From Enterobacteriaceae bacterium UBA2655 (GTDB taxonomy: Bacteria > Pseudomonadota > Gammaproteobacteria > Enterobacterales > Enterobacteriaceae), in NCBI GenBank assembly GCA_002359495.1, contig DENB01000029.1, positions 1 through 19,884 on the forward strand: 19,884 nt of DNA, in the 5' to 3' direction. The notes below the pieces were generated by a model, which saw nothing but the letters and a program-made list of their open reading frames with translations, had not been told where the DNA came from and did no database searches. Positions 1 through 7,355 of this stretch are shown here, piece after piece. The position numbers and the translations under genes were made by a program. Each line of letters opens with the position of its first letter. The stretch's first letter is position 1.

Positions 1-3
1 GAA

Positions 4-23
4 AACGGGCCCGCAGGCCCGTT
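4..23 (-). terminator. Rho-independent terminator of clpB
   Basis: Read on the minus strand, an 8-bp stem (AACGGGCC / GGCCCGTT) encloses a 4-base loop and runs into TTTTC at the window edge. It lies 16 bases past the clpB stop codon. The T-tract is cut short by the window start, so its full length cannot be seen. Confidence 0.8.
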
Positions 24-39
24 GAACCCACTCAAGACA

Positions 40-2613
40 TTACTGATGGGCCACGATGACGCCATCTTTCACGTCCATATCGATGATTTTCCCGGGAACT
101 AACGCTCCGGATAAAATCTGTTGTGCCAGCGGATTTTCAATCTGTTGCTGGATGGCGCGTTTTAAAGGCCGCGCGCCATACACCGGATCGTAACCATTCT
201 CGCCCAGGACCTTAAGCGCCTCTTCCGAAATATGCAGGGCATAGCCTCGCTCTTCCAGTCGTTTATAAAGCCGCTGCAACTGAATTTGCGCAATGGACGC
301 GATATGTTTTTCTCCCAGCGGATGAAATACCACGACTTCATCGATGCGGTTTATGAACTCAGGACGGAAATGGTGGCTGACAACGGTCATCACCAGCTCT
401 TTCATGTCGGCGTAGTCCAGCTCGCCGAAACGCTCCTGGATCATGTCGGAACCCAGATTCGACGTCATGATCACGACTGTATTGCGAAAATCGACCGTAC
501 GTCCTTGTCCATCCGTCAGGCGTCCGTCATCCAGCACCTGCAGCAAAATGTTGAAAACGTCAGGATGCGCTTTTTCAACCTCATCCAGCAAAATGACCGA
601 ATAAGGACGACGACGCACCGCCTCGGTCAGATAACCGCCCTCTTCATAGCCGACGTATCCTGGAGGCGCGCCCACCAGACGAGAAACCGAATGTTTTTCC
701 ATAAATTCGGACATATCGATGCGCACCATGGCATCGTCGCTGTCGAACAGGAAGTTAGCCAAAGATTTACAGAGTTCAGTTTTACCTACGCCGGTCGGTC
801 CCAGAAACAGGAAAGAGCCAATCGGACGATTCGGATCGGAAAGGCCGGCACGGCTGCGGCGGATCGCATTCGATACCGCTTCTACCGCTTCGTCCTGCCC
901 AATCACGCGGTTATGCAGATCCTGCTCCATACGCAACAGCTTATCGCGCTCGCCTTCCATCATGCGGGCGACCGGAATACCGGTCCAGCGCGCCAGCACA
1001 TCGGCAATTTCCACATCCGTCACGCGGTTGCGCAGCAGCTTCATGGTTTTGCCGTCCGACTGCGTGGCCGCAGCCAGCTGTTTCTCCAGCGCCGGGATTT
1101 TGCCGTATTGCAGTTCGGACATCTGCGCCAGGTCGCCTACACGACGCGCCTGCTCCAGAGAAAGACGCGCTTGCTCCAGTTCCGCTTTGATGTTCTGCGT
1201 GCCGGAAAGCGACGCTTTTTCAGCTTTCCACTCCTCTTCCAATTCGGCGTATTCACGCTCTTTCTGGTCGAGTTCGCTTTCCAGCATCTCCAGACGTTTA
1301 ATGCTGGCTTCGTCGGACTCTTTCTTCAGCGCCTGCTGCTCCAGCTTAAGCTGAATGATACGACGCTCAAGCCGGTCCAGGGGTTCCGGTTTAGAGTCAA
1401 TCTGCAAACGAATGCTGGATGCTGCCTCATCGATCAAATCAATCGCCTTATCGGGCAGCTGACGATCGGCGATATAGCGATGCGACAACGTTGCGGCCGC
1501 GACAATAGCCGGATCGGTAATCTGAACGTGGTGATGCAGCTCATAACGCTCTTTCAATCCGCGCAGAATGGCGATGGTATCTTCTACACTGGGCTCGGCT
1601 ACAAACACTTTCTGAAAACGGCGCTCCAACGCGGCATCTTTTTCAATATACTGGCGATACTCATCCAGGGTGGTTGCTCCCACGCAGTGCAGCTCGCCAC
1701 GAGCCAGCGCCGGCTTTAACATATTGCCGGCATCCATTGCGCCATCCGCCTTACCGGCGCCGACCATGGTGTGTAATTCATCGATAAACAGGATAACGTT
1801 TCCTTCCTGCTTCGACAGATCGTTCAGCACGCCTTTCAAACGCTCTTCGAATTCGCCGCGATATTTCGCGCCCGCCACCAGCGCGCCCATATCCAGCGCC
1901 AGCACGCGACGTCCTTTCAAGCCTTCAGGCACTTCGCCGTTGATAATACGCTGCGCCAGGCCTTCAACGATGGCGGTTTTACCCACGCCCGGCTCGCCGA
2001 TCAGTACCGGGTTGGTTTTAGTGCGGCGCTGCAATACCTGGATAGTGCGGCGGATCTCTTCATCACGACCAATGACCGGATCGAGTTTGCCCTGCTCGGC
2101 GCGCTCGGTAAGATCGATGGTATATTTTTTTAATGCCTGGCGCTGATCTTCAGCTCCCTGATCGTTCACGTTTTCCCCTCCACGCATTTGCTCGATGGCC
2201 TTGGTAAGTTTTTCATTGGTCACGCCAGCGAATTTCAACAGATCCGCCAGCGAGCCGCGTGAATCGAGGGCCGCCAGAACAAAGAGTTCAGATGATATAA
2301 AGTTGTCGCCGCGCTTTTGCGCCAGCTTGTCGCACAGATTGAGGGCGCGCACCAGATCGGACGAAGGCTGTACGTCGCCTTCGGCGCCTTCCACCTGCGG
2401 CAGTCGGTCTATCACCTGCTCGACGCCGCTGCGCAGCGCAGCCACATCGATACCCGCCGAGGCAAGTAATGGACGCACCGATCCCCCTTCCTGACTGAGC
2501 AGCGCGCTCATCAGATGCACGGGTTCGATAAATTGGTTGTCGTGTCCCAGCGCGAGTGACTGGGCATCAGCAAGGGCGAGTTGGAATTTATTAGTAAGAC
2601 GATCCAGACGCAT
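40..2613 (-). CDS. clpB: ClpB, Hsp100 disaggregase ATPase
   Basis: ClpB is a cytoplasmic hexameric AAA+ chaperone that works with DnaK/DnaJ/GrpE to pull polypeptides out of heat-induced aggregates. The 857 residues match the E. coli length. An N-terminal Clp domain (about 1-145) precedes AAA domain 1, with Walker A GEPGVGKT at 206-213 and Walker B FIDE. A coiled-coil middle domain rich in Glu, Lys and Leu covers about 410-520. AAA domain 2 follows, with Walker A GPTGVGKT near 605 and the YVGYEEGG pore loop. The reading frame extends 4 codons further, to an ATG at 2625, but I chose 2613 because a GGGAGG Shine-Dalgarno lies 5 bases before it and the family starts MRLDRLTN. A sigma-32 promoter lies just upstream and a terminator just downstream, so it can be a single transcription unit, with possible read-through from pgeF. 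Confidence 0.98.
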   Translation of the reverse strand: MRLDRLTNKFQLALADAQSLALGHDNQFIEPVHLMSALLSQEGGSVRPLLASAGIDVAALRSGVEQVIDRLPQVEGAEGDVQPSSDLVRALNLCDKLAQKRGDNFISSELFVLAALDSRGSLADLLKFAGVTNEKLTKAIEQMRGGENVNDQGAEDQRQALKKYTIDLTERAEQGKLDPVIGRDEEIRRTIQVLQRRTKTNPVLIGEPGVGKTAIVEGLAQRIINGEVPEGLKGRRVLALDMGALVAGAKYRGEFEERLKGVLNDLSKQEGNVILFIDELHTMVGAGKADGAMDAGNMLKPALARGELHCVGATTLDEYRQYIEKDAALERRFQKVFVAEPSVEDTIAILRGLKERYELHHHVQITDPAIVAAATLSHRYIADRQLPDKAIDLIDEAASSIRLQIDSKPEPLDRLERRIIQLKLEQQALKKESDEASIKRLEMLESELDQKEREYAELEEEWKAEKASLSGTQNIKAELEQARLSLEQARRVGDLAQMSELQYGKIPALEKQLAAATQSDGKTMKLLRNRVTDVEIADVLARWTGIPVARMMEGERDKLLRMEQDLHNRVIGQDEAVEAVSNAIRRSRAGLSDPNRPIGSFLFLGPTGVGKTELCKSLANFLFDSDDAMVRIDMSEFMEKHSVSRLVGAPPGYVGYEEGGYLTEAVRRRPYSVILLDEVEKAHPDVFNILLQVLDDGRLTDGQGRTVDFRNTVVIMTSNLGSDMIQERFGELDYADMKELVMTVVSHHFRPEFINRIDEVVVFHPLGEKHIASIAQIQLQRLYKRLEERGYALHISEEALKVLGENGYDPVYGARPLKRAIQQQIENPLAQQILSGALVPGKIIDMDVKDGVIVAHQ
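2167..2181 (-). promoter_or_regulatory. Internal ribosome-binding site and GTG start for short ClpB
   Basis: Inside clpB, codon Val149 is GTG (2167-2169) and is preceded 5 bases upstream by GGAGGGG (2175-2181). In E. coli a second ClpB isoform lacking the N-terminal domain starts at Val149. The identical codon position and the strong ribosome-binding site imply the same dual-start arrangement here. Expression of the short form is inferred. Confidence 0.8.
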
Positions 2614-2652
2614 GATTCCTCCCATGACAGGTCAAGGTGCTACTGGAGATTA

Positions 2653-2680
2653 AAATGAGGTCATCCCTCAAATTTTCAAG
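2653..2680 (-). promoter_or_regulatory. Sigma-32 heat-shock promoter of clpB
   Basis: On the minus strand CTTGAAA (2674-2680) is separated by 13 bases from CCTCATTT (2653-2660), against the sigma-32 consensus CTTGAAA and CCCCATnT. The predicted transcript starts near 2646, giving a leader of about 33 bases before the clpB ATG. The spacer and -10 contain a small inverted repeat (TGAGG / CCTCA). Confidence 0.85.
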
Positions 2681-2740
2681 GTTAATGATCTGTCACGGTG
2701 AGCGAAAAATACGCTGCCTGGATCGTCTTGGGGCGTAAGG

Positions 2741-3472
2741 TTATATCAGCCAAATCAAAGTTGCCATACGGCCGGTAACGCCATCGCGTCGGAAGGAGAA
2801 AAAATCACCGTTTTCGCTGAAGGTGCAGCGCGGCTCGACGCTAACGGAACGGACGCCCGCCGCCAGTAGACGCTGACGCGCCAGCAGCCAGATATCGGCG
2901 TAGTATTTGCCGCCCGCCGGGCGAAACGCTTCTGCCGCTTGCGGACTTTGCGCCATGAAGGCAGCGCGGACTTCTCCGCCGACTTCAAACGCCTCAGGCC
3001 CGATGGCGGGACCCAGCCAGGCATGAACGTCTCCGGGTTCGCAATGGAATTGCGCCAGCGTCTGTTCCAGCACCCCGGCGCAAAGGCCGCGCCATCCCGC
3101 GTGCGCCGCCGCAACCTCCGTACCGTCGGCTGAACAGAACAGCACGGGCAGACAATCAGCTGTCATGACCGCGCATACCACGCCGGATTCGCGCGTAATG
3201 GCGCCGTCGGCAGGCAACGTATTCTGCTGAGTCGCGCTGAGTCTGACCACGTCGGTGCCATGTACCTGCTCCAGCCAGTCCGGCATGCCGGGAAGCTGCG
3301 CCAGTTCCACCAGGCGCTGGCGATTGGCGGCTACGGCGACAGGATCGTCGCCGACATGTCCGCCCAGGTTCAGCGACGACCACGCCGCCTGGCTGACGCC
3401 GCCTGTCCGGGTAGTTGAACAAGCGCGTACGTTAGCCGGCGCGGGCCACTGCGGTACGATTAGCTGACTCAC
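2741..3472 (-). CDS. pgeF: PgeF/YfiH, peptidoglycan editing factor (Cu-oxidase_4 family)
   Basis: This family was long called laccase-like or polyphenol oxidase. In E. coli YfiH/PgeF keeps peptidoglycan stem peptides correct by removing wrongly incorporated L-serine at position 1. The protein is 243 residues, the E. coli length, with the putative metal ligands at the family positions: His71 (in LEQVHG), Cys107 (in TADCLPV) and His124 (in AAHAGWRG). The frame is open up to 3562, but the start is the GTG at 3470-3472, which gives the family N-terminus (SQLIVPQWP). This GTG overlaps the rluD stop in a GTGA, so translation is probably coupled to rluD. No terminator is visible between pgeF and the clpB promoter. 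Confidence 0.93.
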   Translation of the reverse strand: MSQLIVPQWPAPANVRACSTTRTGGVSQAAWSSLNLGGHVGDDPVAVAANRQRLVELAQLPGMPDWLEQVHGTDVVRLSATQQNTLPADGAITRESGVVCAVMTADCLPVLFCSADGTEVAAAHAGWRGLCAGVLEQTLAQFHCEPGDVHAWLGPAIGPEAFEVGGEVRAAFMAQSPQAAEAFRPAGGKYYADIWLLARQRLLAAGVRSVSVEPRCTFSENGDFFSFRRDGVTGRMATLIWLI

Positions 3473-4449
3473 ATCCAGTCCAGCCGATCGCGGAAAGCAT
3501 CCGTATCGGCCTTCAGCGCGTCGATCAAATCCACCATGTCCTGCGGCAGCGGCGCGTGCCACTCCATCTGGATTCCGGTAATCGGATGGTAGAGACGCAA
3601 CATGGTTGCGTGCAGCGCCTGACGGTCGAAGCCGCGCAGCGTCGCGATAAATTCGTCAGACGCCCCTTTCGGCGGACGCGGTCGGCCGCCATACAGCGGA
3701 TCGCCCACCAGCGGATGGTTGATATGCGACATATGCACGCGAATCTGGTGCGTGCGGCCCGTTTCCAGACGCAGACGCAGACGCGTATGAGCGCGGAAGT
3801 GCTCCATAATACGGTAGTGCGTGACCGCAGGTTTCCCCATTGGATGCACGGCCATATGGGTTCGCTTCGTGGAGTGGCGCGAAATCGGCTCTTCCACCGT
3901 ACCGCCCGCCGTCATAGCGCCTATCGCTACCGCTTCATATTCACGGGTAATTTCGCGCAGCTGCAGCATTTCGACCAGATAGGTCTGCGCCGGCACGGTT
4001 TTCGCCACCACCATCAAGCCGGTGGTATCTTTATCGAGACGGTGCACGATACCGGCGCGCGGCACATTGGCAATCTCCGGATAGTGATAAAGCAGCGCGT
4101 TCAGCACCGTGCCGTCCGGGTTGCCGGCGCCTGGATGAACGACCAGATCGCGCGGCTTGTTGATCACCAGAATATCGTTATCTTCATACACAATATTTAG
4201 CGCGATATTTTGCGGTTCCCAGCGTTGTTCTTCTTCAATTTCGGCGTTAATCGCCACCTGCTCACCGCCGAGCATTTTCTCTTTCGGTTTATCGATCACC
4301 GTGCCGTTGACGGTGACGCGACGCGCGAGGATCCACTCTTTTATGCGGGAACGTGAATAATCAGGGAACAATTCCGCCAAAATTTGATCTAAGCGTTGCC
4401 CGAGTTGTGATTCGGATACCGTTGCGGTGAGTTGAACTTGTTGTGCCAT
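3469..4449 (-). CDS. rluD: RluD, 23S rRNA pseudouridine(1911/1915/1917) synthase
   Basis: RluD converts three uridines in helix 69 of 23S rRNA to pseudouridine, which matters for subunit joining and release-factor function. The protein is 326 residues, equal to E. coli. An S4-like RNA-binding domain (about 18-80, containing GQRLDQILAELFPDYSRSRI) is followed by the RluA-type catalytic domain, with the signature HRLDKDT. The catalytic Asp is residue 139. ETGRTHQIRVH and HPLVGDPLYGG are also present. The start at 4449 (MAQQVQLTATVSE) matches the family, although the ribosome-binding site (GAAGAAG) is modest. The gene is first in a rluD-pgeF unit and is divergent from bamD, with overlapping promoters. 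Confidence 0.97.
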   Translation of the reverse strand: MAQQVQLTATVSESQLGQRLDQILAELFPDYSRSRIKEWILARRVTVNGTVIDKPKEKMLGGEQVAINAEIEEEQRWEPQNIALNIVYEDNDILVINKPRDLVVHPGAGNPDGTVLNALLYHYPEIANVPRAGIVHRLDKDTTGLMVVAKTVPAQTYLVEMLQLREITREYEAVAIGAMTAGGTVEEPISRHSTKRTHMAVHPMGKPAVTHYRIMEHFRAHTRLRLRLETGRTHQIRVHMSHINHPLVGDPLYGGRPRPPKGASDEFIATLRGFDRQALHATMLRLYHPITGIQMEWHAPLPQDMVDLIDALKADTDAFRDRLDWM

Positions 4450-4474
4450 AGACAGCTTCTTCGTTAACGTTGGG

Positions 4475-4502
4475 TTTTCACGGCGATGCCGTTTAATATA
4501 AT
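4475..4502 (+). promoter_or_regulatory. Probable sigma-70 promoter of bamD
   Basis: TTTTCA (4475-4480, 4 of 6) lies 16 bases from a perfect TATAAT (4497-4502). Transcription would start near 4509, leaving a leader of about 70 bases before bamD. Confidence 0.65.
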
Positions 4503-4522
4503 GTGCTATCGTACCTGGTCAT
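4495..4522 (-). promoter_or_regulatory. Probable sigma-70 promoter of rluD
   Basis: On the minus strand ATGACC (4517-4522, 4 of 6 to TTGACA), a 16-base spacer and TATATT (4495-4500, 5 of 6) form a plausible promoter. The start would lie near 4488, with a leader of about 39 bases. Its -10 box overlaps that of the opposing bamD promoter. Confidence 0.5.
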
Positions 4523-4579
4523 TACCGGGAGCTATACGGACAGCTTCCGCCATAACATTTTGAGGATAATCATTTCGTC

Positions 4580-5317
4580 ATGACGCGTATGAAACATCTG
4601 GTGGCTGTCGCCACTCTGAGCCTGGCCTTGCTGGGTTGTTCCGGCTCGCAGGATACCGTGCCGGACAGCCCGCCTTCTGAAATTTATGCCAACGCTCAGC
4701 AAAAGCTGCAGGACGGTAACTTTAAAGCCGCGATTAAGCAACTGGAAGCGCTGGATAACCGCTATCCGTTCGGCCCTTACGCGCAGCAGGTACAGCTGGA
4801 CTTAATCTATGCGTACTATAAAAATGCCGATCTGCCGTTAGCTCAGGCGGCGATTGCACGTTTCATGCGTCTTAATCCCACCCATCCGAATATCGACTAT
4901 GTCATTTATATGAAAGGTCTGACGGATATGGCGCTGGACGATTCCGCACTGCAGGGCTTCTTCGGCGTTGATCGTTCGGATCGCGACCCGACGCATGCCC
5001 GCGACGCTTTCCGTGATTTCTCACAACTGCTGCGCGGTTACCCTAATAGCCAGTATGCTTCTGATGCGCAGAAGCGCCTGGTCTATCTCAAGGATCGTCT
5101 GGCGAAATATGAGCTTTCCGTGGCGCAATTCTATACCAAGCGCGGGGCTTATGTCGCTGTTGTTAACCGTGTAGAAGGCATGATGCGTGATTTCCCGGAT
5201 ACGCAGGCGACGCGCGACGCGCTGCCGCTGATGGAAAGCGCTTATCGTCAGCTGCAGCTGAACGGCGAGGCGGATAAAGTCGCGAAGATTATCGCAGCGA
5301 ACAACGCTGCGTCCTGA
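4580..5317 (+). CDS. bamD: BamD, outer-membrane assembly lipoprotein
   Basis: BamD is the essential lipoprotein of the BAM complex, which folds beta-barrel proteins into the outer membrane, and it contacts BamA from the periplasmic side. The 245 residues equal the E. coli length. A signal peptide ([10 protein letters not shown] and a hydrophobic stretch) ends in the lipobox LLGC, with the lipidated Cys at residue 20 followed by Ser. The rest is helical tetratricopeptide-type repeats, with recognisable blocks such as [16 protein letters not shown] and [11 protein letters not shown]. The GAGGA before the start is 13 bases away, longer than usual. A start at the nearby ATG of residue 4 is possible, but MTRMK is the family N-terminus. 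A strong terminator follows. Confidence 0.97.
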   Translation: MTRMKHLVAVATLSLALLGCSGSQDTVPDSPPSEIYANAQQKLQDGNFKAAIKQLEALDNRYPFGPYAQQVQLDLIYAYYKNADLPLAQAAIARFMRLNPTHPNIDYVIYMKGLTDMALDDSALQGFFGVDRSDRDPTHARDAFRDFSQLLRGYPNSQYASDAQKRLVYLKDRLAKYELSVAQFYTKRGAYVAVVNRVEGMMRDFPDTQATRDALPLMESAYRQLQLNGEADKVAKIIAANNAAS

Positions 5318-5333
5318 ACAAAGCGTTAACAAG

Positions 5334-5361
5334 ACGGCAGCCTGAGAGCTGCCGTTTTTTT
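5334..5361 (+). terminator. Rho-independent terminator of bamD
   Basis: A perfect 8-bp stem (ACGGCAGC / GCTGCCGT) with loop CTGAGA is followed by seven T's, 16 bases after the bamD stop. Confidence 0.92.
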
Positions 5362-5446
5362 GCCTTGAATTCAGCGAATAACCCACTTTTAATGCCAGGT
5401 AAACCTGTCAATAATGCGCCTGCCGTCAGGCTGCTTCAAGTTTTTT

Positions 5447-5468
5447 ACGCTGTTTTACGCAGCGTTTT
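5447..5468 (+). terminator. Weak hairpin with short T-run
   Basis: In the 270-base gap between bamD and raiA, ACGCTG and CAGCGT form a 6-bp stem with a 7-base loop, ending in TTTT. It lies upstream of the raiA promoter. It could be a backup terminator for bamD, or chance. A second small stem (GCCTG / CAGGC) sits near 5418-5431. I see no gene in this gap. Confidence 0.25.
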
Positions 5469-5502
5469 CACAAATTGCTGGCCTTAACGGGAAGCAGTTC
5501 TT

Positions 5503-5524
5503 TTTCGTGACACAGATCACACAA
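5503..5524 (+). promoter_or_regulatory. CRP (cAMP receptor protein) site upstream of raiA
   Basis: CGTGA-N6-TCACA (5506-5521) matches 9 of the 10 core bases of the CRP consensus TGTGA-N6-TCACA. Its centre at 5513.5 is about 41.5 bases before the transcription start predicted from the -10 below, which is the class II activator position. Confidence 0.75.
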
Positions 5525-5541
5525 ATTAGCTCTCTGCACGG

Positions 5542-5547
5542 TATGCT
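5542..5547 (+). promoter_or_regulatory. -10 element of the raiA promoter
   Basis: TATGCT (4 of 6 to TATAAT) with no recognisable -35 hexamer at the right distance, as expected for a promoter that depends on an activator. The predicted start is near 5554-5555, about 33 bases before the raiA ATG. Confidence 0.6.
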
Positions 5548-5587
5548 GGTTCGTACCAAAGACGGAAATGACAGAGAGGTATGAATA

Positions 5588-5914
5588 ATGATTCTGAACA
5601 TTACCAGTAAACAAATGGAAATTACTGCGGCCATCCGCAATCATGTCCAAGACCGTCTCTCCAAGCTGGAAAAATGGCAAACCCATCTGATAAACCCGCA
5701 CATCGTTCTTTCGAAAGGACCGAAGGAATTTGTTGCCGATGCCACTATCAATACCCCTAACGGCACGCTCGTGGCCAGCGCAAAACATGAAGATATGTAT
5801 GCCGCGATCAATGAACTTATTGTCAAGCTGGAACGGCAGCTGAATAAAGTGCAGCATAAAGGGGAAGCGCGTCGCGCGACCATCAGCGTGAAAGATTTTA
5901 TTCCGGCGGAATAA
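5588..5914 (+). CDS. raiA: RaiA/YfiA, ribosome-associated inhibitor (hibernation factor)
   Basis: RaiA binds the 30S subunit across the A and P sites in stationary phase or cold, blocks initiation, and antagonises 100S dimer formation by Hpf and RMF. The protein is 108 residues and matches E. coli RaiA closely along its length ([45 protein letters not shown]). The C-terminal tail differs: it ends VKDFIPAE, about five residues shorter than the acidic E. coli tail as I remember it. The start has a good ribosome-binding site (AGAGAGGT, 7 bases away). An out-of-frame ATG at 5581 overlaps the spacer. The gene is monocistronic between its CRP-type promoter and a terminator. Confidence 0.96.
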   Translation: MILNITSKQMEITAAIRNHVQDRLSKLEKWQTHLINPHIVLSKGPKEFVADATINTPNGTLVASAKHEDMYAAINELIVKLERQLNKVQHKGEARRATISVKDFIPAE

Positions 5915-5932
5915 ACAGAATAATCCTGAAAC

Positions 5933-5956
5933 AACGCGCCTGCGGGCGCGTTTTTT
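5933..5956 (+). terminator. Rho-independent terminator of raiA
   Basis: An 8-bp stem (AACGCGCC / GGCGCGTT) with loop TGCG runs into six T's. The T-run touches the -35 box of the pheL promoter. In Salmonella and E. coli the raiA 3' end yields the ProQ-bound small RNA RaiZ; whether one is made here cannot be told from the sequence. Confidence 0.93.
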
Positions 5957-5957
5957 A

Positions 5958-5987
5958 TTGACAGGATTAAATCAGTACGGTTACTCT
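5958..5987 (+). promoter_or_regulatory. pheLA promoter
   Basis: A perfect TTGACA (5958-5963) is followed after 18 bases by a poor -10, TACTCT (5982-5987). The predicted start near 5994 leaves a leader of about 20 bases before pheL. The -35 is certain as a motif, but the choice of -10 is not. Confidence 0.6.
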
Positions 5988-6014
5988 CTGGTCACTTTAT
6001 CGCTGGAAATCATT

Positions 6015-6062
6015 ATGAAACTTCTGCCGTTTTTCTTCGCATTCTTTTTTACCTTCCCCTGA
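6015..6062 (+). CDS. pheL: PheL, phenylalanine-sensing leader peptide
   Basis: This is a 15-residue leader peptide, MKLLPFFFAFFFTFP, with seven phenylalanine codons. E. coli PheL has the same length and pattern. Its role is to report the supply of charged tRNA-Phe: ribosome stalling at the Phe codons decides whether the attenuator at 6109-6136 forms. The start has only a weak GGAAA ribosome-binding site. The stop (6060-6062) lies 3 bases before the antiterminator strand, so a terminating ribosome would mask that strand. Confidence 0.95.
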   Translation: MKLLPFFFAFFFTFP

Positions 6063-6136
6063 ACGGGAGGCGATTCGTCATGTGAAAAGAAATGCGAAGA
6101 CGAACAACAAAGCCTCCCAACCGGGAGGCTTTTTTA
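6035..6136 (+). promoter_or_regulatory. Phenylalanine attenuator of pheA
   Basis: Three competing pairings are visible. A CTTCGCATT-containing strand inside pheL (6035-6048) can pair with AATGCGAAG-type sequence (6085-6099, one bulged A). GGGAGGC (6065-6071) plus TTCGTC (6074-6079) can pair with GACGAA (6099-6104) plus GCCTCCC (6112-6118), forming the antiterminator. GCCTCCC can instead pair with a second GGGAGGC (6123-6129), loop AACC, followed by a run of T's, forming the terminator. Region 3 thus has two identical 7-mers as alternative partners. Confidence 0.92.
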
Positions 6137-6160
6137 TTGGACAGCTTACAGGTGAGCCAA

Positions 6161-7321
6161 ATGAATCCCGATAATCCGTTACTGGCGCTGCGCGACAAAA
6201 TCAGCGCCGTCGATGAGAAATTACTGACGCTGTTAGCCGAGCGCCGCTCGCTGGCGATTGAAGTGGCTCAGGCAAAAATGGCGACGCACCGTCCGATTCG
6301 CGACGTCGAGCGCGAACGCGCGTTACTGGAGCATTTAATTACGCTCGGCCAGAAGCGTCAGCTTGATGCACACTACATTACGCGCCTTTTTCAACTGGTT
6401 ATCGAAGATTCGGTTCTGACTCAGCAGGCCCTGCTGCAAAAAAATCTTAACCATACCCATGCGCAGGCGGCGCGCATTGCGTTTCTTGGACCCAAAGGTT
6501 CCTATTCCCACCTGGCTGCGCGCCAGTATGCGGCGCGTCACTTCGATAATATGGTCGAAAGCGGCTGCCTGAAATTCCAGGATATTATCCAGCAGGTTGA
6601 GTCAGGCCAGGCGGATTACGCCGTGCTGCCCATTGAGAACACCAGTTCCGGCTCTATCAACGATGTTTACGATCTGCTGCAGCAGACCCACCTCTCTATC
6701 ATCGGCGAGATGACTATCCCTATCGAACATTGCGTGCTGGTGGTGGGCAACACCGATCTGCAGCAAATCGAAACGGTTTACAGCCATCCTCAGCCGTTCC
6801 AGCAGTGCAGCCAGTTCATCAACCGCTATCCGCACTGGAAAATCGAATACACCGAAAGCACCGCTGCGGCAATGGAAAAAGTCGCCGCGCTGAATTCGCC
6901 TAAGGCGGCGGCGCTGGGCAGCGAAGCGGGCGGCGAGCTTTATCAGCTTCAGGTGCTGGAGCGCAACCTCGCCAACCAGCAGCAGAACATTACGCGCTTT
7001 ATCATCCTTGCGCGTAAGCCGATCGATGTTTCCGATCAGGTGCCGGCGAAGACTACCTTGATCCTGGCTACCGGGCAGCAGGCCGGCGCGCTGGTAGAAG
7101 CGCTGCTGGTTCTGCGTCAACATAATCTGATCATGAGCAAGCTTGAATCCCGTCCGATCAATGGCAATCCCTGGGAAGAGATGTTCTATATCGACGTTCA
7201 GGGCAATCTGCGCTCAGAGAGCATGCAGCAGGCGTTGCAGGAACTGGGCAAGCTGGCGCGTTCGCTGAAGGTGCTCGGCTGCTATCCGAGCGAAAATGTG
7301 GTGCCGGTCGAACCGCGCTAA
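6161..7321 (+). CDS. pheA: PheA, chorismate mutase-prephenate dehydratase
   Basis: This bifunctional cytoplasmic enzyme turns chorismate into prephenate and then phenylpyruvate, the committed branch to phenylalanine. The protein is 386 residues, as in E. coli. The AroQ-type chorismate mutase domain covers about 1-100 ([20 protein letters not shown]). Prephenate dehydratase covers about 104-285 ([10 protein letters not shown], the substrate-binding IENTSSG, and TRF in QNITRFIIL). A C-terminal ACT domain carries the GALV and ESRP phenylalanine-binding motifs for feedback inhibition. The frame is open from 6092, but the real start is the ATG at 6161, after the attenuator, with AGGTGA 6 bases upstream. 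Confidence 0.98.
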   Translation: MNPDNPLLALRDKISAVDEKLLTLLAERRSLAIEVAQAKMATHRPIRDVERERALLEHLITLGQKRQLDAHYITRLFQLVIEDSVLTQQALLQKNLNHTHAQAARIAFLGPKGSYSHLAARQYAARHFDNMVESGCLKFQDIIQQVESGQADYAVLPIENTSSGSINDVYDLLQQTHLSIIGEMTIPIEHCVLVVGNTDLQQIETVYSHPQPFQQCSQFINRYPHWKIEYTESTAAAMEKVAALNSPKAAALGSEAGGELYQLQVLERNLANQQQNITRFIILARKPIDVSDQVPAKTTLILATGQQAGALVEALLVLRQHNLIMSKLESRPINGNPWEEMFYIDVQGNLRSESMQQALQELGKLARSLKVLGCYPSENVVPVEPR

Positions 7322-7327
7322 AAAGAG

Positions 7328-7352
7328 AAGGCATCCCCAGGGATGCCTTTTT
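7328..7352 (+). terminator. Terminator between convergent pheA and tyrA
   Basis: A 9-bp stem (AAGGCATCC / GGATGCCTT) with a 4-base loop is followed by T's on the plus strand. On the minus strand the opposite flank reads TTCTCTTTTT, so the hairpin may also serve tyrA. It lies 6 bases past the pheA stop and 3 bases from the tyrA stop. Confidence 0.88.
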
Positions 7353-7355
7353 ATT

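Noticed and set aside
232..1719. 495-codon open frame antisense to clpB
   Set aside because: It lies wholly opposite a highly conserved gene, has no ribosome-binding site or recognisable family, and is explained by the codon bias of clpB.
2614..2625. Four-codon longer ClpB (MGGI extension)
   Set aside because: The upstream ATG sits at the Shine-Dalgarno of the conserved start.
6092..6160. Longer PheA starting inside the attenuator
   Set aside because: The extra codons encode the terminator hairpin; the 6161 ATG has its own ribosome-binding site and gives the family length.
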